Part shown: one piece after another, positions 34,790 to 44,015 of the stretch
How positions within the stretch are numbered: position 1 is the stretch's first letter
Layout: the number at the start of each line of letters is the position of its first letter
Source of the DNA: RUG14130 sp045598325
GTDB lineage: Bacteria > Bacillota > Clostridia > Christensenellales > Aristaeellaceae
Direction: 5' to 3'
Assembly (NCBI GenBank): GCA_045598325.1
Contig: JAZLLT010000084.1
Location: forward strand, 1 to 49,986
Length of the DNA stretch: 49,986 nucleotides
Position numbers and translations under genes: made by a program
Notes under the pieces: model-generated
Told to the model about the DNA's origin: nothing
What the model saw: only the letters and a program-made list of their open reading frames with translations
Databases searched by the model: none

Positions 34790-35466
34790 TTTATCTTCCT
34801 CCCGCGGTCTTTCAGGTGAATAATGAAGCGTCTTCCGCCCCAGCGTGAATCCGATGTCTGTACTACACTGTCGATAACAAAGGTCTGGTATGAAGGCAGC
34901 AGTACTTCCGCTTCGGCGGTGCCGAACTTCGAAATATGCTGTACGCCCGGAGCGGTCTTGTTGTCATCCATAACAAATTTGATGGAGGTCTTGCCCTGCG
35001 ATACCCAGTCCCATTGACCAAATCTTTCGGCGACATCCTCATCGCTGGAAAATGACTGGACGACTCCGTTTCCGTTGCCGAGTTTATCGCTGAAGTATTG
35101 CACCGTACCGGGCTGCCATTTCCGCAGAAAGACGCTGTCGGCCACGCTGTCTTCTACACTGATCCCGCGGTAGATGGAACCTCCGTTGTAGTACGGCATC
35201 CGCATCAGCGCCTGCGAAATGATCTCGGTCTCAGTTGGGAGCAGACCTTCGGTAAAAGAATCGTAGTCTGCTCCGTAATACCTTATCTGTGTGTCCTGCG
35301 CGAGCTGCGCTTCGGCAAGACTGTAGCCTGTATCCCGTATGATCTGGCGGAGAGCCGTGGCGTTGTCCCGCCATTCGGCAAGCTGATCCCGGCCTGTGCG
35401 CCCCGGAGGAGCGCCGCCCATGGAAGAGGCCATCGTGCGGTGGCTCCCGCTGCCTCTCGATCCCAT
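34786..35466 (-). CDS. Stand-alone ADP-ribosyltransferase (R-S-E type)
   Basis: A 226-residue protein with the three landmarks of arginine-type mono-ADP-ribosyltransferases: R100 in YNGGSIYRGIS, the S-x-S-like strand at 137-141 (QSFSS) and the catalytic E-x-E at E185 and E187 (FGTAEAEVLLP). EVLLP followed by a short beta end is typical of the ADPrib_exo_Tox/ART fold. The N-terminus (1-30) is Gly/Ser/Arg-rich and unstructured, and there is no signal peptide. It would transfer ADP-ribose from NAD to a target protein. It lies between the major tail protein and the chaperone, where no such gene is normally found, with DUF4417 and DUF6508 genes beside it. Target unknown. Confidence 0.75.
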   Translation of the reverse strand: MGSRGSGSHRTMASSMGGAPPGRTGRDQLAEWRDNATALRQIIRDTGYSLAEAQLAQDTQIRYYGADYDSFTEGLLPTETEIISQALMRMPYYNGGSIYRGISVEDSVADSVFLRKWQPGTVQYFSDKLGNGNGVVQSFSSDEDVAERFGQWDWVSQGKTSIKFVMDDNKTAPGVQHISKFGTAEAEVLLPSYQTFVIDSVVQTSDSRWGGRRFIIHLKDRGRKIK

Positions 35467-35471
35467 ATAAA

Positions 35472-36122
35472 TTACCTCGCTTCCGTCTGGAAGTCAAGTC
35501 CTTTTGTGAAGACTTCGTAGTAGGGGCGGTGGTGCTCGATGTTGCCTTTGCACTCCGGGGGAACAGAACCGTAGAATATGATCTTCGAGGGGCTCAGCCG
35601 GGCAAGCATTTCGTTATATCCGTCGAGAAATCCGCGTCTCGCTCCGGGACTTTTCTGTGTGCCGACGGATGATACAGCGACAGTGCCGCCGGCGGGTTCT
35701 CCGTCAAAACACCAATCATAGCTGTCTTTTCCTATCCAACCGATCGAAGGTATCACAGTAATGCCCATGCGCTGCCAGTAAGCGCCCAACTGGTGTTTCC
35801 GCCAATGGTTGTATATCTGCACGGCTCTGGGATAGTCCGTGTACATTGAGAAGTCAGGCGACATGACGGCGGGGAACTGTTGCAGGAAAAGGGCGTATCT
35901 GGGCGGATCATGCCATATCCGTTCAAACAGATAGTCATCCGTGAAGAAATGGATGCCTGCTCGGGGCTTGCGGCGCATTGCGAGAGCGTGGTTGAAACGG
36001 ATCCAATCAAGGTTTTCATCAAGAGTGACGGGCTTCAGAACGGGAATGTCATATTGCCCCGCGACTTCAAAGTTGCCCAATTCCAGATCGTGTCCGTTCC
36101 GCTTCAGAGCCTCCAGCGACAT
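35472..36122 (-). CDS. DUF4417-family protein
   Basis: A 216-residue protein I recognise as DUF4417, common in Firmicutes phages and plasmids. Visible conserved parts are the WIRFNHALAMRRKPRAGIHFF region (36-56), HFFTDDYLFERIWHDPPRYA and SIGWIGKDSYDWCFDGEP, and the end IIFYGSVPPECKG. The function is unknown. The gene sits 5 bp before the ADP-ribosyltransferase gene. Confidence 0.78.
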   Translation of the reverse strand: MSLEALKRNGHDLELGNFEVAGQYDIPVLKPVTLDENLDWIRFNHALAMRRKPRAGIHFFTDDYLFERIWHDPPRYALFLQQFPAVMSPDFSMYTDYPRAVQIYNHWRKHQLGAYWQRMGITVIPSIGWIGKDSYDWCFDGEPAGGTVAVSSVGTQKSPGARRGFLDGYNEMLARLSPSKIIFYGSVPPECKGNIEHHRPYYEVFTKGLDFQTEAR

Positions 36123-36139
36123 TCCCGTTCACCGCCTTA

Positions 36140-36784
36140 TCAGGTCTCTCCGGAGCCGCCTTCATCATCGTCGTCGGTGAACACGGGCGTGTAGACGGAA
36201 GACAGGAATGCAGCCGCAGCGGTCGCGGTGAATCCGTTTTCGCCTTCATCAGCCACAGCCTGCCAGTGACCGTCGTGGGTTCGCTTGATCGCGGTGAACT
36301 CCACTTCGGGAGTCTGGCGGGTGACCGTCTTGCCCTCCTTGGTGGCGAAGGTCTCGCTGATGGGCTTGGCTCTGCACTTGAACAGCCACACATACCGGAA
36401 CTTGCCGTCGGACTTTTCGGACTTGAAGCCGATAGCGAAGTAGGGAGGCTTGTCCTGCGCGGAGCGGATCAGGACGCCGTTGTCATCGATGACATTATTC
36501 AGGATCATTTCCTGGATGACCAGGGGCAGGTCTGCCATCTTCAGCTTGAACGCGACCTCGGGGTCGGCGTACAGGGTATCGAACTCGCCGTCATCGGCAT
36601 ACTGCACATCGGGATCGGCGTTGTCGGGAGACACGGTCGCTTCGATGGCGCCCGCAATCTTCTGCAGGGCGCCGTAAGTGAGGGCCGCTTCGGTATCAAC
36701 GGTCAGCGGCGCGATGACCACATCCCTGAGGCCGATAGTGGAAGATACATTCGGGGAAGCAGTGGGTGTATTGGTTTCGGGCAT
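36140..36784 (-). CDS. Major tail protein
   Basis: A 214-residue tail-tube subunit. It has the major tail protein/phi13 family layout: GLRDVVIAPLT near the N-terminus, a central beta core (DPEVAFKLKMADLPLVIQEM, YFAIGFKSEKSDGKFRYVWL) and the VEFTAIKRTHDGHWQAVAD segment. The acidic tail DDDDEGGSGET ends the protein. Position between connector genes and tail chaperone agrees. Confidence 0.87.
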   Translation of the reverse strand: MPETNTPTASPNVSSTIGLRDVVIAPLTVDTEAALTYGALQKIAGAIEATVSPDNADPDVQYADDGEFDTLYADPEVAFKLKMADLPLVIQEMILNNVIDDNGVLIRSAQDKPPYFAIGFKSEKSDGKFRYVWLFKCRAKPISETFATKEGKTVTRQTPEVEFTAIKRTHDGHWQAVADEGENGFTATAAAAFLSSVYTPVFTDDDDEGGSGET

Positions 36785-36787
36785 TGG

Positions 36788-37219
36788 TTAATTTCTCCTT
36801 TCTATCTCAACAAGAAGCCCGCCGCGGATGATGCCGAAAGCCTCCTCCCGGCGGGTGTCGAAAGCGGGACGCACATAGGGGTGCGCCGGCGCTGGACCGG
36901 GGCCGCCGTGACCGTATTCCACATAGGCGGGATAGTATTCCTCATCATCCCAGTCCTTGCGGTGCACGCCAACGGTGATATGAAGTCCCGTGGTTTTGTG
37001 TTTTTTTACCTTTCCGGTCGATATGGCGTCATGGAGCTTACCGGAGATGATCTCCGGGTCGGATGAGGCGTTGGCCTTCATCTGCTCCTCAATGGGAACG
37101 GCGGCAGCCTGCAGGATGCGTTTCGCCGCCGGCGCGCCCTCGGAATCCGTACTGAGGGCGTTTGCCATTTTGTTGATATCACCTGCCAGCTCCTGGAAAC
37201 CGTGTACATCAAGAGGCAT
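36788..37219 (-). CDS. HK97 gp10-like head-tail protein
   Basis: A 143-residue protein of the HK97-gp10 family, with MPLDVHGFQELAGDINKMA, PIEEQMKANAS and the typical end AHPYVRPAFDTRREEAF. It takes part in joining head and tail. It sits 3 bp before the major tail protein gene and 2 bp after the preceding connector. Confidence 0.87.
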   Translation of the reverse strand: MPLDVHGFQELAGDINKMANALSTDSEGAPAAKRILQAAAVPIEEQMKANASSDPEIISGKLHDAISTGKVKKHKTTGLHITVGVHRKDWDDEEYYPAYVEYGHGGPGPAPAHPYVRPAFDTRREEAFGIIRGGLLVEIERRN

Positions 37220-37221
37220 AG

Positions 37222-37575
37222 CTACACCTCCTCATCCAGGCACCAGGTCCACTGCACGGTGTATTGCCGGGTGGCAGTGTCGTAGGCAGGCTGGTTATAG
37301 CCTTTGTCCGACTCCTCCACCATACCGAAACCGGTGGCGTACATGGCTGCGCGGATGGTTCTGCGCATGGAGGTGGGATCTGAGTCCGACCAGAGGTTCA
37401 GGTAAACATAGGTGCGATAGCGGGAAGGGTGATCATCCTCATGCGCGGCTTCCGTAGTAGTGGTGGAGTATACACAGTACTGCGCAGGCGGATTTTGCTG
37501 AGCAGTCGCTGCCCTCCATACGCCCGCGTAGACAGGAATACCGATGTTCGCCAAAGCGTCCTGTACCTGTTTCAT
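37222..37575 (-). CDS. Tail completion/terminator-like protein
   Basis: A 117-residue protein starting MKQVQDALANIGIPVYAGVW. The start at 37575 overlaps the previous stop codon in an ATGA. YVYLNLWSDSDPTSMRRTI and the C-terminal YTVQWTWCLDEEV resemble DUF3168/tail terminator proteins of HK97-like phages. Its place between head closure and gp10 genes fits a joining role. Confidence 0.65.
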   Translation of the reverse strand: MKQVQDALANIGIPVYAGVWRAATAQQNPPAQYCVYSTTTTEAAHEDDHPSRYRTYVYLNLWSDSDPTSMRRTIRAAMYATGFGMVEESDKGYNQPAYDTATRQYTVQWTWCLDEEV

Positions 37576-37931
37576 CCGCTGACACCCTCCGCTATGCTGG
37601 CCTTGAGGCCGAGATAGGTCTTCTGGAAGGAATACTCGCCGAGGGTGGAGATGTACCATTTCTTCCCCTGGAACAGCACCCACATGCCGGGCTTGATGTC
37701 CGGGCGGTAGCGGATGGTGAAGTTGATGACGGCTTCCGTGTTCATGACATCGGCGCTTCTGTAGTGCTGGTTTCCCGCGTCTGTCGCGGAAGCCCAGACA
37801 CGGCATACCACCACATCATGCGCTTCGGGATATCCGTTTTCGTTGGCGGAGCTTTCCGTGTATCCGATCTGGACTCTGTGTTTCAGGTCACCGGGGTGCG
37901 GGGTGCCGTCGAAGTTTTTATAACCGCGCAA
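37572..37931 (-). CDS. Head closure / head-tail adaptor protein
   Basis: A 119-residue protein of the phage head-tail adaptor family (SPP1 gp16-like). PGDLKHRVQIGYTES near the start, VWASATDAGNQHYRSADVMNTE and the FTIRYRPDIKPGMWVLFQGK motif are diagnostic. The start is probably a TTG at 37931, with GGTGA about 8 bp upstream. Confidence 0.87.
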   Translation of the reverse strand: MRGYKNFDGTPHPGDLKHRVQIGYTESSANENGYPEAHDVVVCRVWASATDAGNQHYRSADVMNTEAVINFTIRYRPDIKPGMWVLFQGKKWYISTLGEYSFQKTYLGLKASIAEGVSG

Positions 37932-37946
37932 AAGTCATCACCGTCC

Positions 37947-38231
37947 TCAGAACATCTTGTCGGGATCACGGTACGGGTACAGCAGGTTCTCAAAGGCGAT
38001 CCGCATGGTGCCATAAACGGCGCGGTCGGGATTGTCCCTGTTCTCGTAGTAATGGCTCACCATGAGCATGACGGCGAGCCTTACGGGTTCGGGCGCGTCA
38101 TCGGTGAAGTTCACCCTGCAGAAGTCCTCGGCAGCCGCCTGCGCCTGAGCGATGAGGGTACCAAGATAGGTATCCTCATCGTTATCCTCGATGCGCAGGT
38201 GGGTCTTGACTTCAGCGACTGTCAGGATCAA
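37947..38231 (-). CDS. Head-tail connector (HK97 gp6-like)
   Basis: A 94-residue helical protein starting MILTVAEVKTHLRIEDNDED, the classic opening of gp6-like connectors, with AQAAAEDFCRVNF and VRLAVMLMVSHYYENRD. It forms the ring under the portal. It overlaps the head fibre gene by 4 bp. Confidence 0.9.
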   Translation of the reverse strand: MILTVAEVKTHLRIEDNDEDTYLGTLIAQAQAAAEDFCRVNFTDDAPEPVRLAVMLMVSHYYENRDNPDRAVYGTMRIAFENLLYPYRDPDKMF

Positions 38232-38581
38232 GTGCCTTCACCGCCGCCGTTATCACCATTGCCCTCGGGATCGTTCTCGGGATCACCGCCACCGCCGGAG
38301 CCGCCGTTATCATCGGGGCCGGGCTCGGGTTCAGGCTCGGCATCGGCTTCCATGAGACCCGCTTCCTTGAGCGCGGCGAGGAGCGCATTGAATTCTGTCT
38401 TGAGCGTAGCAATTGTGGATGCCTCGCTGGCGGGAATATTGGCAGCCTTTTCCGGGATGCCATCGAGTTCCAGACCCTCGATCTCCGCGCCTTCAAGGAA
38501 GGTGAGCTTACCGCCGATGACAAGTTCATTCCCGCCGTGCGCCATGAAGTTCTTGGTGTTGTGGGTATCAGGCATATTCAC
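38228..38581 (-). CDS. Head fibre-like protein
   Basis: A 117-residue protein. HGGNELVIGGKLTFLEGAEIEGL matches the head-fibre family (phi29 gp8.5-like), followed by ATLKTEFNALLAALKEAG. The last ~40 residues are low-complexity Glu/Pro/Gly/Asp and probably disordered. It likely decorates the capsid surface. It lies next to the major capsid gene. Confidence 0.7.
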   Translation of the reverse strand: MNMPDTHNTKNFMAHGGNELVIGGKLTFLEGAEIEGLELDGIPEKAANIPASEASTIATLKTEFNALLAALKEAGLMEADAEPEPEPGPDDNGGSGGGGDPENDPEGNGDNGGGEGT

Positions 38582-38590
38582 ACCTCCTCA

Positions 38591-39805
38591 TCAGGCTTTC
38601 TGCTGGAGGACCTTGACGGCTTCGGGCAGGATCAGCTTGCCGTCCACACGCTCGGAGGACAGGAAACCGACCTGACCGGTGGGCGCGTACAGTTCGTTCA
38701 AGCGCTGGAAAGTGCGGCCTTCGCGGTCCGCGATCCAGTAGTAGCTGAGATCGCCGAACAGGATGCTCTTCGCACCTGCCTCCACAGTGGGCATGAAGGT
38801 GGAAGTGTATACGGGGCGGCTCATGATAGTGTCGGGGGTGTTGGCGGTCAGAGCGGGCTGCCACAGATAATCTCCTGCGCCGTTCTTGAGCTTGCGCAGG
38901 GCGCGGACAGTGGCGTCGTTCATCATGAATACGGCGTTTCTGCGGTAGGGTACGCGCAGGGAGTAGAACAGGTCGATGATCTCGTCAAAGCTGACGGCGG
39001 TCGCAGAAGCAGCGGTCACGCCGATCTGTGCGCCGACATCTTTGTTGTCCACCTTGTTGGCGAGCACGCCCGTGGGCTTGCCGCTGCCGTTGCCGGTGAA
39101 GAAGGCCTCCTCCTCGGCAGCGCCGATGCGGCGGGCGAACTCCTTGGCGATGTAGGAAGGCATGTCGAAGACGCTGTCGTGCAGCAGTTCGTCAGACACC
39201 TTGATGGTGGTCGCCAGCTTGTACGCGCCGATGGTCAGCAGACCGAAGGTGTCGTCGGAAGCGGGATAGGCTTCCTCCTCATCAATCCAGCTCGCGGTGC
39301 CCTTGGAGGCAACGACGGGGATCTTGCGGTCGCCGCTGGACGTCTGGATGACATGGGCAAACTGGCGGAAGATGTTCTGCTCGGACAGAGCTTCGACCAG
39401 GGTGCGCTCGAACTCGTCGGGAGCCAGATATCCGCCGTGGTCGTCTTCGCCGATCTTGAGGGCGTTGTGGATCTCGGGAGTGATGATCTTGCTGCGGATC
39501 ATATTCCAGAAGCCATACTTATAGGCGGCAGACGCGGTGCCGGACTTGCCGTCGTCCCCGGGCTTTTCGGGAGCACCGACCAGGGGCCTAGTGGTGGGAC
39601 GGTTCATCTCGTTTTCGATGGCGTCCTGACGCTCCAAACGGTCGATCTCCTTTTTCATGCGGTCGACATCATCGACCATGCGGTCATAGACGGCAGCGTC
39701 CTCGGCAGACATGGTGCCGTCTTCGGAAAGGTGGGAATCGCGGTACTTTTTGGCGGCGTCCCACAGGTTCGCGCGCTTTTCGCGCAGGGCCAAAATTTCG
39801 TTCAT
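38591..39805 (-). CDS. HK97-fold major capsid protein
   Basis: A 404-residue shell protein. The first ~75 residues form a charged coiled coil (the delta scaffold, KYRDSHLSEDGTMSAEDAAV) that is expected to be cut off by the protease encoded next door. The HK97-fold body follows: GGYLAPDEFERTLVEALSE, RKIPVVASKGTASWIDEEEA, FFTGNGSGKPTGVLA and the C-terminal SILFGDLSYYWIADREGRTF. Confidence 0.95.
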   Translation of the reverse strand: MNEILALREKRANLWDAAKKYRDSHLSEDGTMSAEDAAVYDRMVDDVDRMKKEIDRLERQDAIENEMNRPTTRPLVGAPEKPGDDGKSGTASAAYKYGFWNMIRSKIITPEIHNALKIGEDDHGGYLAPDEFERTLVEALSEQNIFRQFAHVIQTSSGDRKIPVVASKGTASWIDEEEAYPASDDTFGLLTIGAYKLATTIKVSDELLHDSVFDMPSYIAKEFARRIGAAEEEAFFTGNGSGKPTGVLANKVDNKDVGAQIGVTAASATAVSFDEIIDLFYSLRVPYRRNAVFMMNDATVRALRKLKNGAGDYLWQPALTANTPDTIMSRPVYTSTFMPTVEAGAKSILFGDLSYYWIADREGRTFQRLNELYAPTGQVGFLSSERVDGKLILPEAVKVLQQKA

Positions 39806-39820
39806 AGGGTATACCTCCTG

Positions 39821-40675
39821 TTAGTATTTCAGGTTTTCAAGGCGGATATTGATGTCCGCCACGCTGACCCGGTCCTCAGTTTCGGGAACGGGATCTTCTG
39901 TGTTTGCTTCAGGAGTATCATCTGTTGAAGCATTGGTTTCGATGGCATCGGGTTCAGGCTGCAATGGTTCTTGTTCTTCCTCGGTCATGTGTCCGCTATA
40001 ATCGTCCATGGGACATTCCACCTGCGCGGGTTCCTCCGTTTCGGCGGGCAGCGATGCGCGGACCATGTTCATGAGCTGCAACACTGCGGTTTTCCCGGAA
40101 TAAGAAAAAGTCACCTTCTCAGGCGGCTCTTCTCCGTCGAACAGGACTTCATCGCAGAATCCCAGTTCCTGCGCACGGTAGGCGTTCATCCAGGTCTCTG
40201 CGTCCATAAGTGCGGAGAGCTGCTGTCTGTTCATGCCGGTCTTGATCTCGTAGGCGTTGATGATGCTTTCCTTGACCTCATCCAGCAGTGCGATGGCCTT
40301 CTGCATATCGGATGTGTCACCGCAGGCGCTGGTCCAGGGATTGTGGATCATCATGAGCGCGGTGGGGGACATGACGACCTTTGTGCCAGCCATGGCAACG
40401 ACCGACGCTGCTGACGCCGCGACCCCGTCAATCTGGACGGTAACATCCGCAGGGTACTCCATGAGCATGGTGTAGATCTGGCTGGCTGCGATACAGTCGC
40501 CGCCGACACTGTTGATGTGCACAGTCACGGGATGGCTGTCGGAAAACAGCTCCTGCCGGAATGTGTCCGGTGTCACCTCATCTCCGAACCAGCTCTCTTC
40601 GGCGATGATGCCTTCCAGATACAGGTCGCGCTGACCGCCGTCCTCATTCTTGACCCAGTTCCAAAACTTATGCAT
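39821..40675 (-). CDS. ClpP-like prohead maturation protease
   Basis: A 284-residue serine protease of the S14/ClpP type that matures the capsid. Ser88 in GVAASAASVVA and His111 in MMIHNPW are the nucleophile and base; INSVGGDCIAAS forms the oxyanion region. The C-terminal ~70 residues are acidic and disordered. I start at ATG 40675 because AGGAGG lies just upstream; longer frames only run into the portal gene. The overlap with the portal is 8 bp. Confidence 0.92.
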   Translation of the reverse strand: MHKFWNWVKNEDGGQRDLYLEGIIAEESWFGDEVTPDTFRQELFSDSHPVTVHINSVGGDCIAASQIYTMLMEYPADVTVQIDGVAASAASVVAMAGTKVVMSPTALMMIHNPWTSACGDTSDMQKAIALLDEVKESIINAYEIKTGMNRQQLSALMDAETWMNAYRAQELGFCDEVLFDGEEPPEKVTFSYSGKTAVLQLMNMVRASLPAETEEPAQVECPMDDYSGHMTEEEQEPLQPEPDAIETNASTDDTPEANTEDPVPETEDRVSVADINIRLENLKY

Positions 40676-42017
40676 TCTGTTCCTCCTCTTTCTGTTTTCT
40701 CCGTTTCTGCGGGGACTTCTTTGGCTTTTCTTCCGGCTGTTTGTCATCCGCATCCTGCGTATTATCCGTCGGAACATCACCCTCCGTTCCTTCCGCCGCG
40801 GTTAGCGCCGTAATGAGCGGTGCGACGCCGCAGAGATTGATGGGAATCATGTTGCCGTTGACAAGATAGGCGTTGCCACCTTCCTCTTCAGATATTGGGT
40901 TCATGTTCTCCAGAGCGCGGATATCGTTTGCCGACATCCAGCCGTTCTGTCTGGCAATGGCGTAGCCCTCCATGCGGCTTTTGTAGTCGCCGCGCATGAG
41001 TCCGTCCAGATTGAACTGCACATAAACACGCCCCTTCTCCTTTTCGGAGAACAGGGCGCGGTTCATGGCCTGTTCGATCCGTATGAGCCAGGGACGGATG
41101 GTGTGAACGGCAAAGTCGATGGACTGGTTTTCGATATTGGAGAAGGTCGCCCGGTCCAGATTGCCCACCAGATGGGGCGGTACACGGAAGATGCGGCAGA
41201 TCTCCTCCACCTGGAACTTTCGTGTTTCGAGGAACTGCGCTTCATTGTTGGGAAGGCTGATCGGTGTGAAGGTCATGCTTTCCTCCAGCACCGCGACCTT
41301 GCCCCCATTGGCGGAACCGCCGTACGCGGCAGCCCAGTTCTCGCGCAGTTTCTTGGGGTCCTTGACCGTATTCGGATGGGTCAGCACACTGGACGGCCGT
41401 GCGCCGTTCTTGAAGAATGTACTGCCGTACTCTTCCGCGGCGATGCCGAGACCGATGGCGTTCTTCTCGAGCGCGATGGGGCTGTAGCCCATGATGCCGT
41501 CAAAGCCCAGACCGGGGATGTGAAGCACTTCGGCGGGATCGAGCAGGACACGGTCTCCGCTTGTGGTCGTGTATGTGTATGTGAGCGTTCCGCTCTTCTC
41601 ATCGCGGTCTACTTCCATGCGGTCGGGAAGCAGCGGATAGATGCTCTCGATGTGGTTCTTGCCTGTCCTTATGATCTGGCAGTAGCTGTTGCCCCACAGG
41701 AGCAGGTGGCTGAGCATCGTCTCCCGAAGGACAAATGATGTCATCTCCGCGTTGGGCTCATCGTGAAGCAGGCGGTAAAGCGGGTGCTCGGTCGCCTTCC
41801 GTGTTCCGCCGTCTGTATCCTCGTATACCCCGAGAGGCAGGGACGCGATGGTTTCGGCGATGACGCGCACGCAGGCGTAAACAGTCGATACCTGCACGGC
41901 GTTGCGGGGATTTACCGACTTGCCGGAGATGCTGGAGCCGAAGCTGAATACCTCGGCGGCGGATATGGCGTTTTGGGGCTTATCCCGGGAGCGGAACGAA
42001 AACAGCGGGTGTTTCAT
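40668..42017 (-). CDS. HK97-family portal protein
   Basis: A 449-residue portal, the dodecameric ring through which DNA enters the head. Diagnostic parts: VYACVRVIAETIASLPLGVY, HPLYRLLHDEPNAEMTSF, LLLWGNSYCQIIR, GYSPIALEKNAIGLG and IFRVPPHLVGNLDRATFSNIE. The C-terminus is low-complexity Glu/Lys. It overlaps the upstream cytosine methyltransferase by 4 bp. Confidence 0.95.
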   Translation of the reverse strand: MKHPLFSFRSRDKPQNAISAAEVFSFGSSISGKSVNPRNAVQVSTVYACVRVIAETIASLPLGVYEDTDGGTRKATEHPLYRLLHDEPNAEMTSFVLRETMLSHLLLWGNSYCQIIRTGKNHIESIYPLLPDRMEVDRDEKSGTLTYTYTTTSGDRVLLDPAEVLHIPGLGFDGIMGYSPIALEKNAIGLGIAAEEYGSTFFKNGARPSSVLTHPNTVKDPKKLRENWAAAYGGSANGGKVAVLEESMTFTPISLPNNEAQFLETRKFQVEEICRIFRVPPHLVGNLDRATFSNIENQSIDFAVHTIRPWLIRIEQAMNRALFSEKEKGRVYVQFNLDGLMRGDYKSRMEGYAIARQNGWMSANDIRALENMNPISEEEGGNAYLVNGNMIPINLCGVAPLITALTAAEGTEGDVPTDNTQDADDKQPEEKPKKSPQKRRKQKEEEQNA

Positions 42018-43951
42018 GTTTCATCCCCTTTCAACTTTCCTTCATGATGTGCCGCTATGCCCGCCAAAACGAAAAACACGCACGGAAGCGCTACGCCGTT
42101 TCCCCAAAGGCGGTATTCGGCGGCATCTGTGTGCGGGTCCTTGAGCCATTTCCGTATCTGGTTGTCCGTTTTGGGCTTGGAGGCTGTGCCTGTGATCTTC
42201 CTGTGCGTTTCAAAGACCCCGCGCCAGAACACCATTTCTTCTTCCGCCGGGTCTTCTGTTCCGAGGTCCGCGCACCAGTTATCGGGAAATCCCTGCAGGC
42301 AGGCGCATTCGGTCGGCGTCAGACGGCGGACGGTGTATCCGTCCACGAGACCGTTATGATATCCGGGATTGCTCCCGTTGACCACGGCAGCGGACACATC
42401 CTCGCAGAAGCCGGTGCTTTCTGCCTTCCGCTGCGGGTCGAACCCGTAGGATACGGCGCCGGGACCTCTCGCGATGAGCGGCGGCTGCAGTTCTTCATCG
42501 ATGGCGGGTTCATACTTGGCGTTCTGCCCCTGATTGTACACGTCGCGTCCGAGCCCGTAGGCGGGGCTTGCGACAACGGCCGGGTCTTTATAGTCCCGCG
42601 CGACGAGCGTGGCGGTCTTCTCCGTATTGCACTCCATGAAGCTTCCCGTTGTCACCGAGTAGGCGACGCCGTGCTGTTCGGTGGCGTTGAGCGTAAAGGA
42701 GATATCCGATTCGGCATATCCGCTTCCGCAATGGGAAGGGCGTGTACCGTTGCCTTCCAGCACGACCATCCCGCCCTGGTTGCAGGCGGGGCTGCCGCCG
42801 TTGGCATCCAGCGTGCGCGTGGTCTTCGCCTCGTAGATCCCGCTGTGCGGATTGTCCGAGCGCATGGCATTGGAGCCGTCGGAACAGATACCATATACCA
42901 CAGGCTCGAAAAGCGTCTGGTCATTGCCGGCCGTCAGCGCCGCCGAGCGGTCTGTCTGGAGAAGCGGACCTTTCCCGCCGCCTTCGCATCCGGCGCGGAT
43001 CTTGAGCAGGAGCGGCACATTATTGCCGCCGGTTCCCATCCGCTGCGTGAGCGTCTGCGTCACATCATCATCGATGACGGTCAGACGCCCGTCAGAGGGG
43101 TTGTGGTCAAGCGGGATGCTTCCGTCACCGCTTTTTACCATGACGCCGTTGCGCCCGGTGGACATGCCGCAGTTGACGCCGATGGTCGCGGAGACATCGC
43201 CGGTCAGGCTTCCGTTGTATCCGTCGATCCCCGCGCCGCCTGACGCTCCAGCGCCAGACGCAATACTTCCGGCAGCTGCTTGCCGCGTGCGGAAGCCCTC
43301 CGCAGAATACCCAGACACGCCTTCCGACTCAAAGAGTATGCGTCCGGCACCGGGACCTGTAAGATCCGCGACAAGGAAGATGCGTTTTCTTCTCTGGGGC
43401 ACTCCCCAGTATTGCGCGTCCAGGATGCGCCAGGCGACGGAGAAACCGTCTCCCACGATCTCGCCCGCTCCGGTCCATTTCGGAGGGAAAGGTACAGATA
43501 CGGTCTCATCAGCGATGCCGCAGATGTTTTCGAGCACGGCCCGGAAGTCCGAGCCTTTGGGGTTGCCGCTGGACAGCGCGCCGGGAACATTTTCCCAGAC
43601 GATGTATTTGGGGTATTTTCCATTGGTCGATCTCCTCATTTCCTTAATGACGCGCACCGCCTGGAAGAACAGGCTGGAGCGCGCTCCGTCATGGATACCC
43701 GCGCGTTTGCCTGCAACGGATAGATCCTGACAAGGGCTGCCGAACGTGATGATGTCGACAGGTTCGATATCCGCTCCGTTCATGGAACTGATATCTCCAT
43801 AATGCTTGATAAACGGCAGTCTTTTTGTTGTGACGCGGATCGCGAACGGTTCTATCTCGCTTGCCCATACGGGTCTGATGCCCGAAAAGATACCCGCGAG
43901 CGGAAAGCCGCCCGATCCGTCGAACAGACTGCCGAGTGTGAGTCCGTTCAT
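42014..43951 (-). CDS. DNA (cytosine-5) methyltransferase
   Basis: A 645-residue C5 methyltransferase. Motif I (GSLFDGSGGFPLAG), motif IV with nucleophile C74 (FGSPCQDLSVAGKRAG), motif VI (VWENVPGAL), motif VIII (QYWGVPQRRKRIF), motif IX (RRLTPTECACLQGFP) and motif X (LWGNGVALPCV) are all present. The stretch between VIII and IX (about 215-520) is much longer than usual and contains many Asn/Gly/Ser-rich segments; it is the target-recognition region. It sits in the packaging module directly before the portal gene. No cognate restriction enzyme is seen, so it most likely protects phage DNA. Confidence 0.93.
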   Translation of the reverse strand: MNGLTLGSLFDGSGGFPLAGIFSGIRPVWASEIEPFAIRVTTKRLPFIKHYGDISSMNGADIEPVDIITFGSPCQDLSVAGKRAGIHDGARSSLFFQAVRVIKEMRRSTNGKYPKYIVWENVPGALSSGNPKGSDFRAVLENICGIADETVSVPFPPKWTGAGEIVGDGFSVAWRILDAQYWGVPQRRKRIFLVADLTGPGAGRILFESEGVSGYSAEGFRTRQAAAGSIASGAGASGGAGIDGYNGSLTGDVSATIGVNCGMSTGRNGVMVKSGDGSIPLDHNPSDGRLTVIDDDVTQTLTQRMGTGGNNVPLLLKIRAGCEGGGKGPLLQTDRSAALTAGNDQTLFEPVVYGICSDGSNAMRSDNPHSGIYEAKTTRTLDANGGSPACNQGGMVVLEGNGTRPSHCGSGYAESDISFTLNATEQHGVAYSVTTGSFMECNTEKTATLVARDYKDPAVVASPAYGLGRDVYNQGQNAKYEPAIDEELQPPLIARGPGAVSYGFDPQRKAESTGFCEDVSAAVVNGSNPGYHNGLVDGYTVRRLTPTECACLQGFPDNWCADLGTEDPAEEEMVFWRGVFETHRKITGTASKPKTDNQIRKWLKDPHTDAAEYRLWGNGVALPCVFFVLAGIAAHHEGKLKGDET

Positions 43952-44015
43952 AATGCCTCCGGCGAATGTTTGCTCTTCAAAAAACTTTGAGCCTCGAATT
44001 CATAGAATAATTGTA

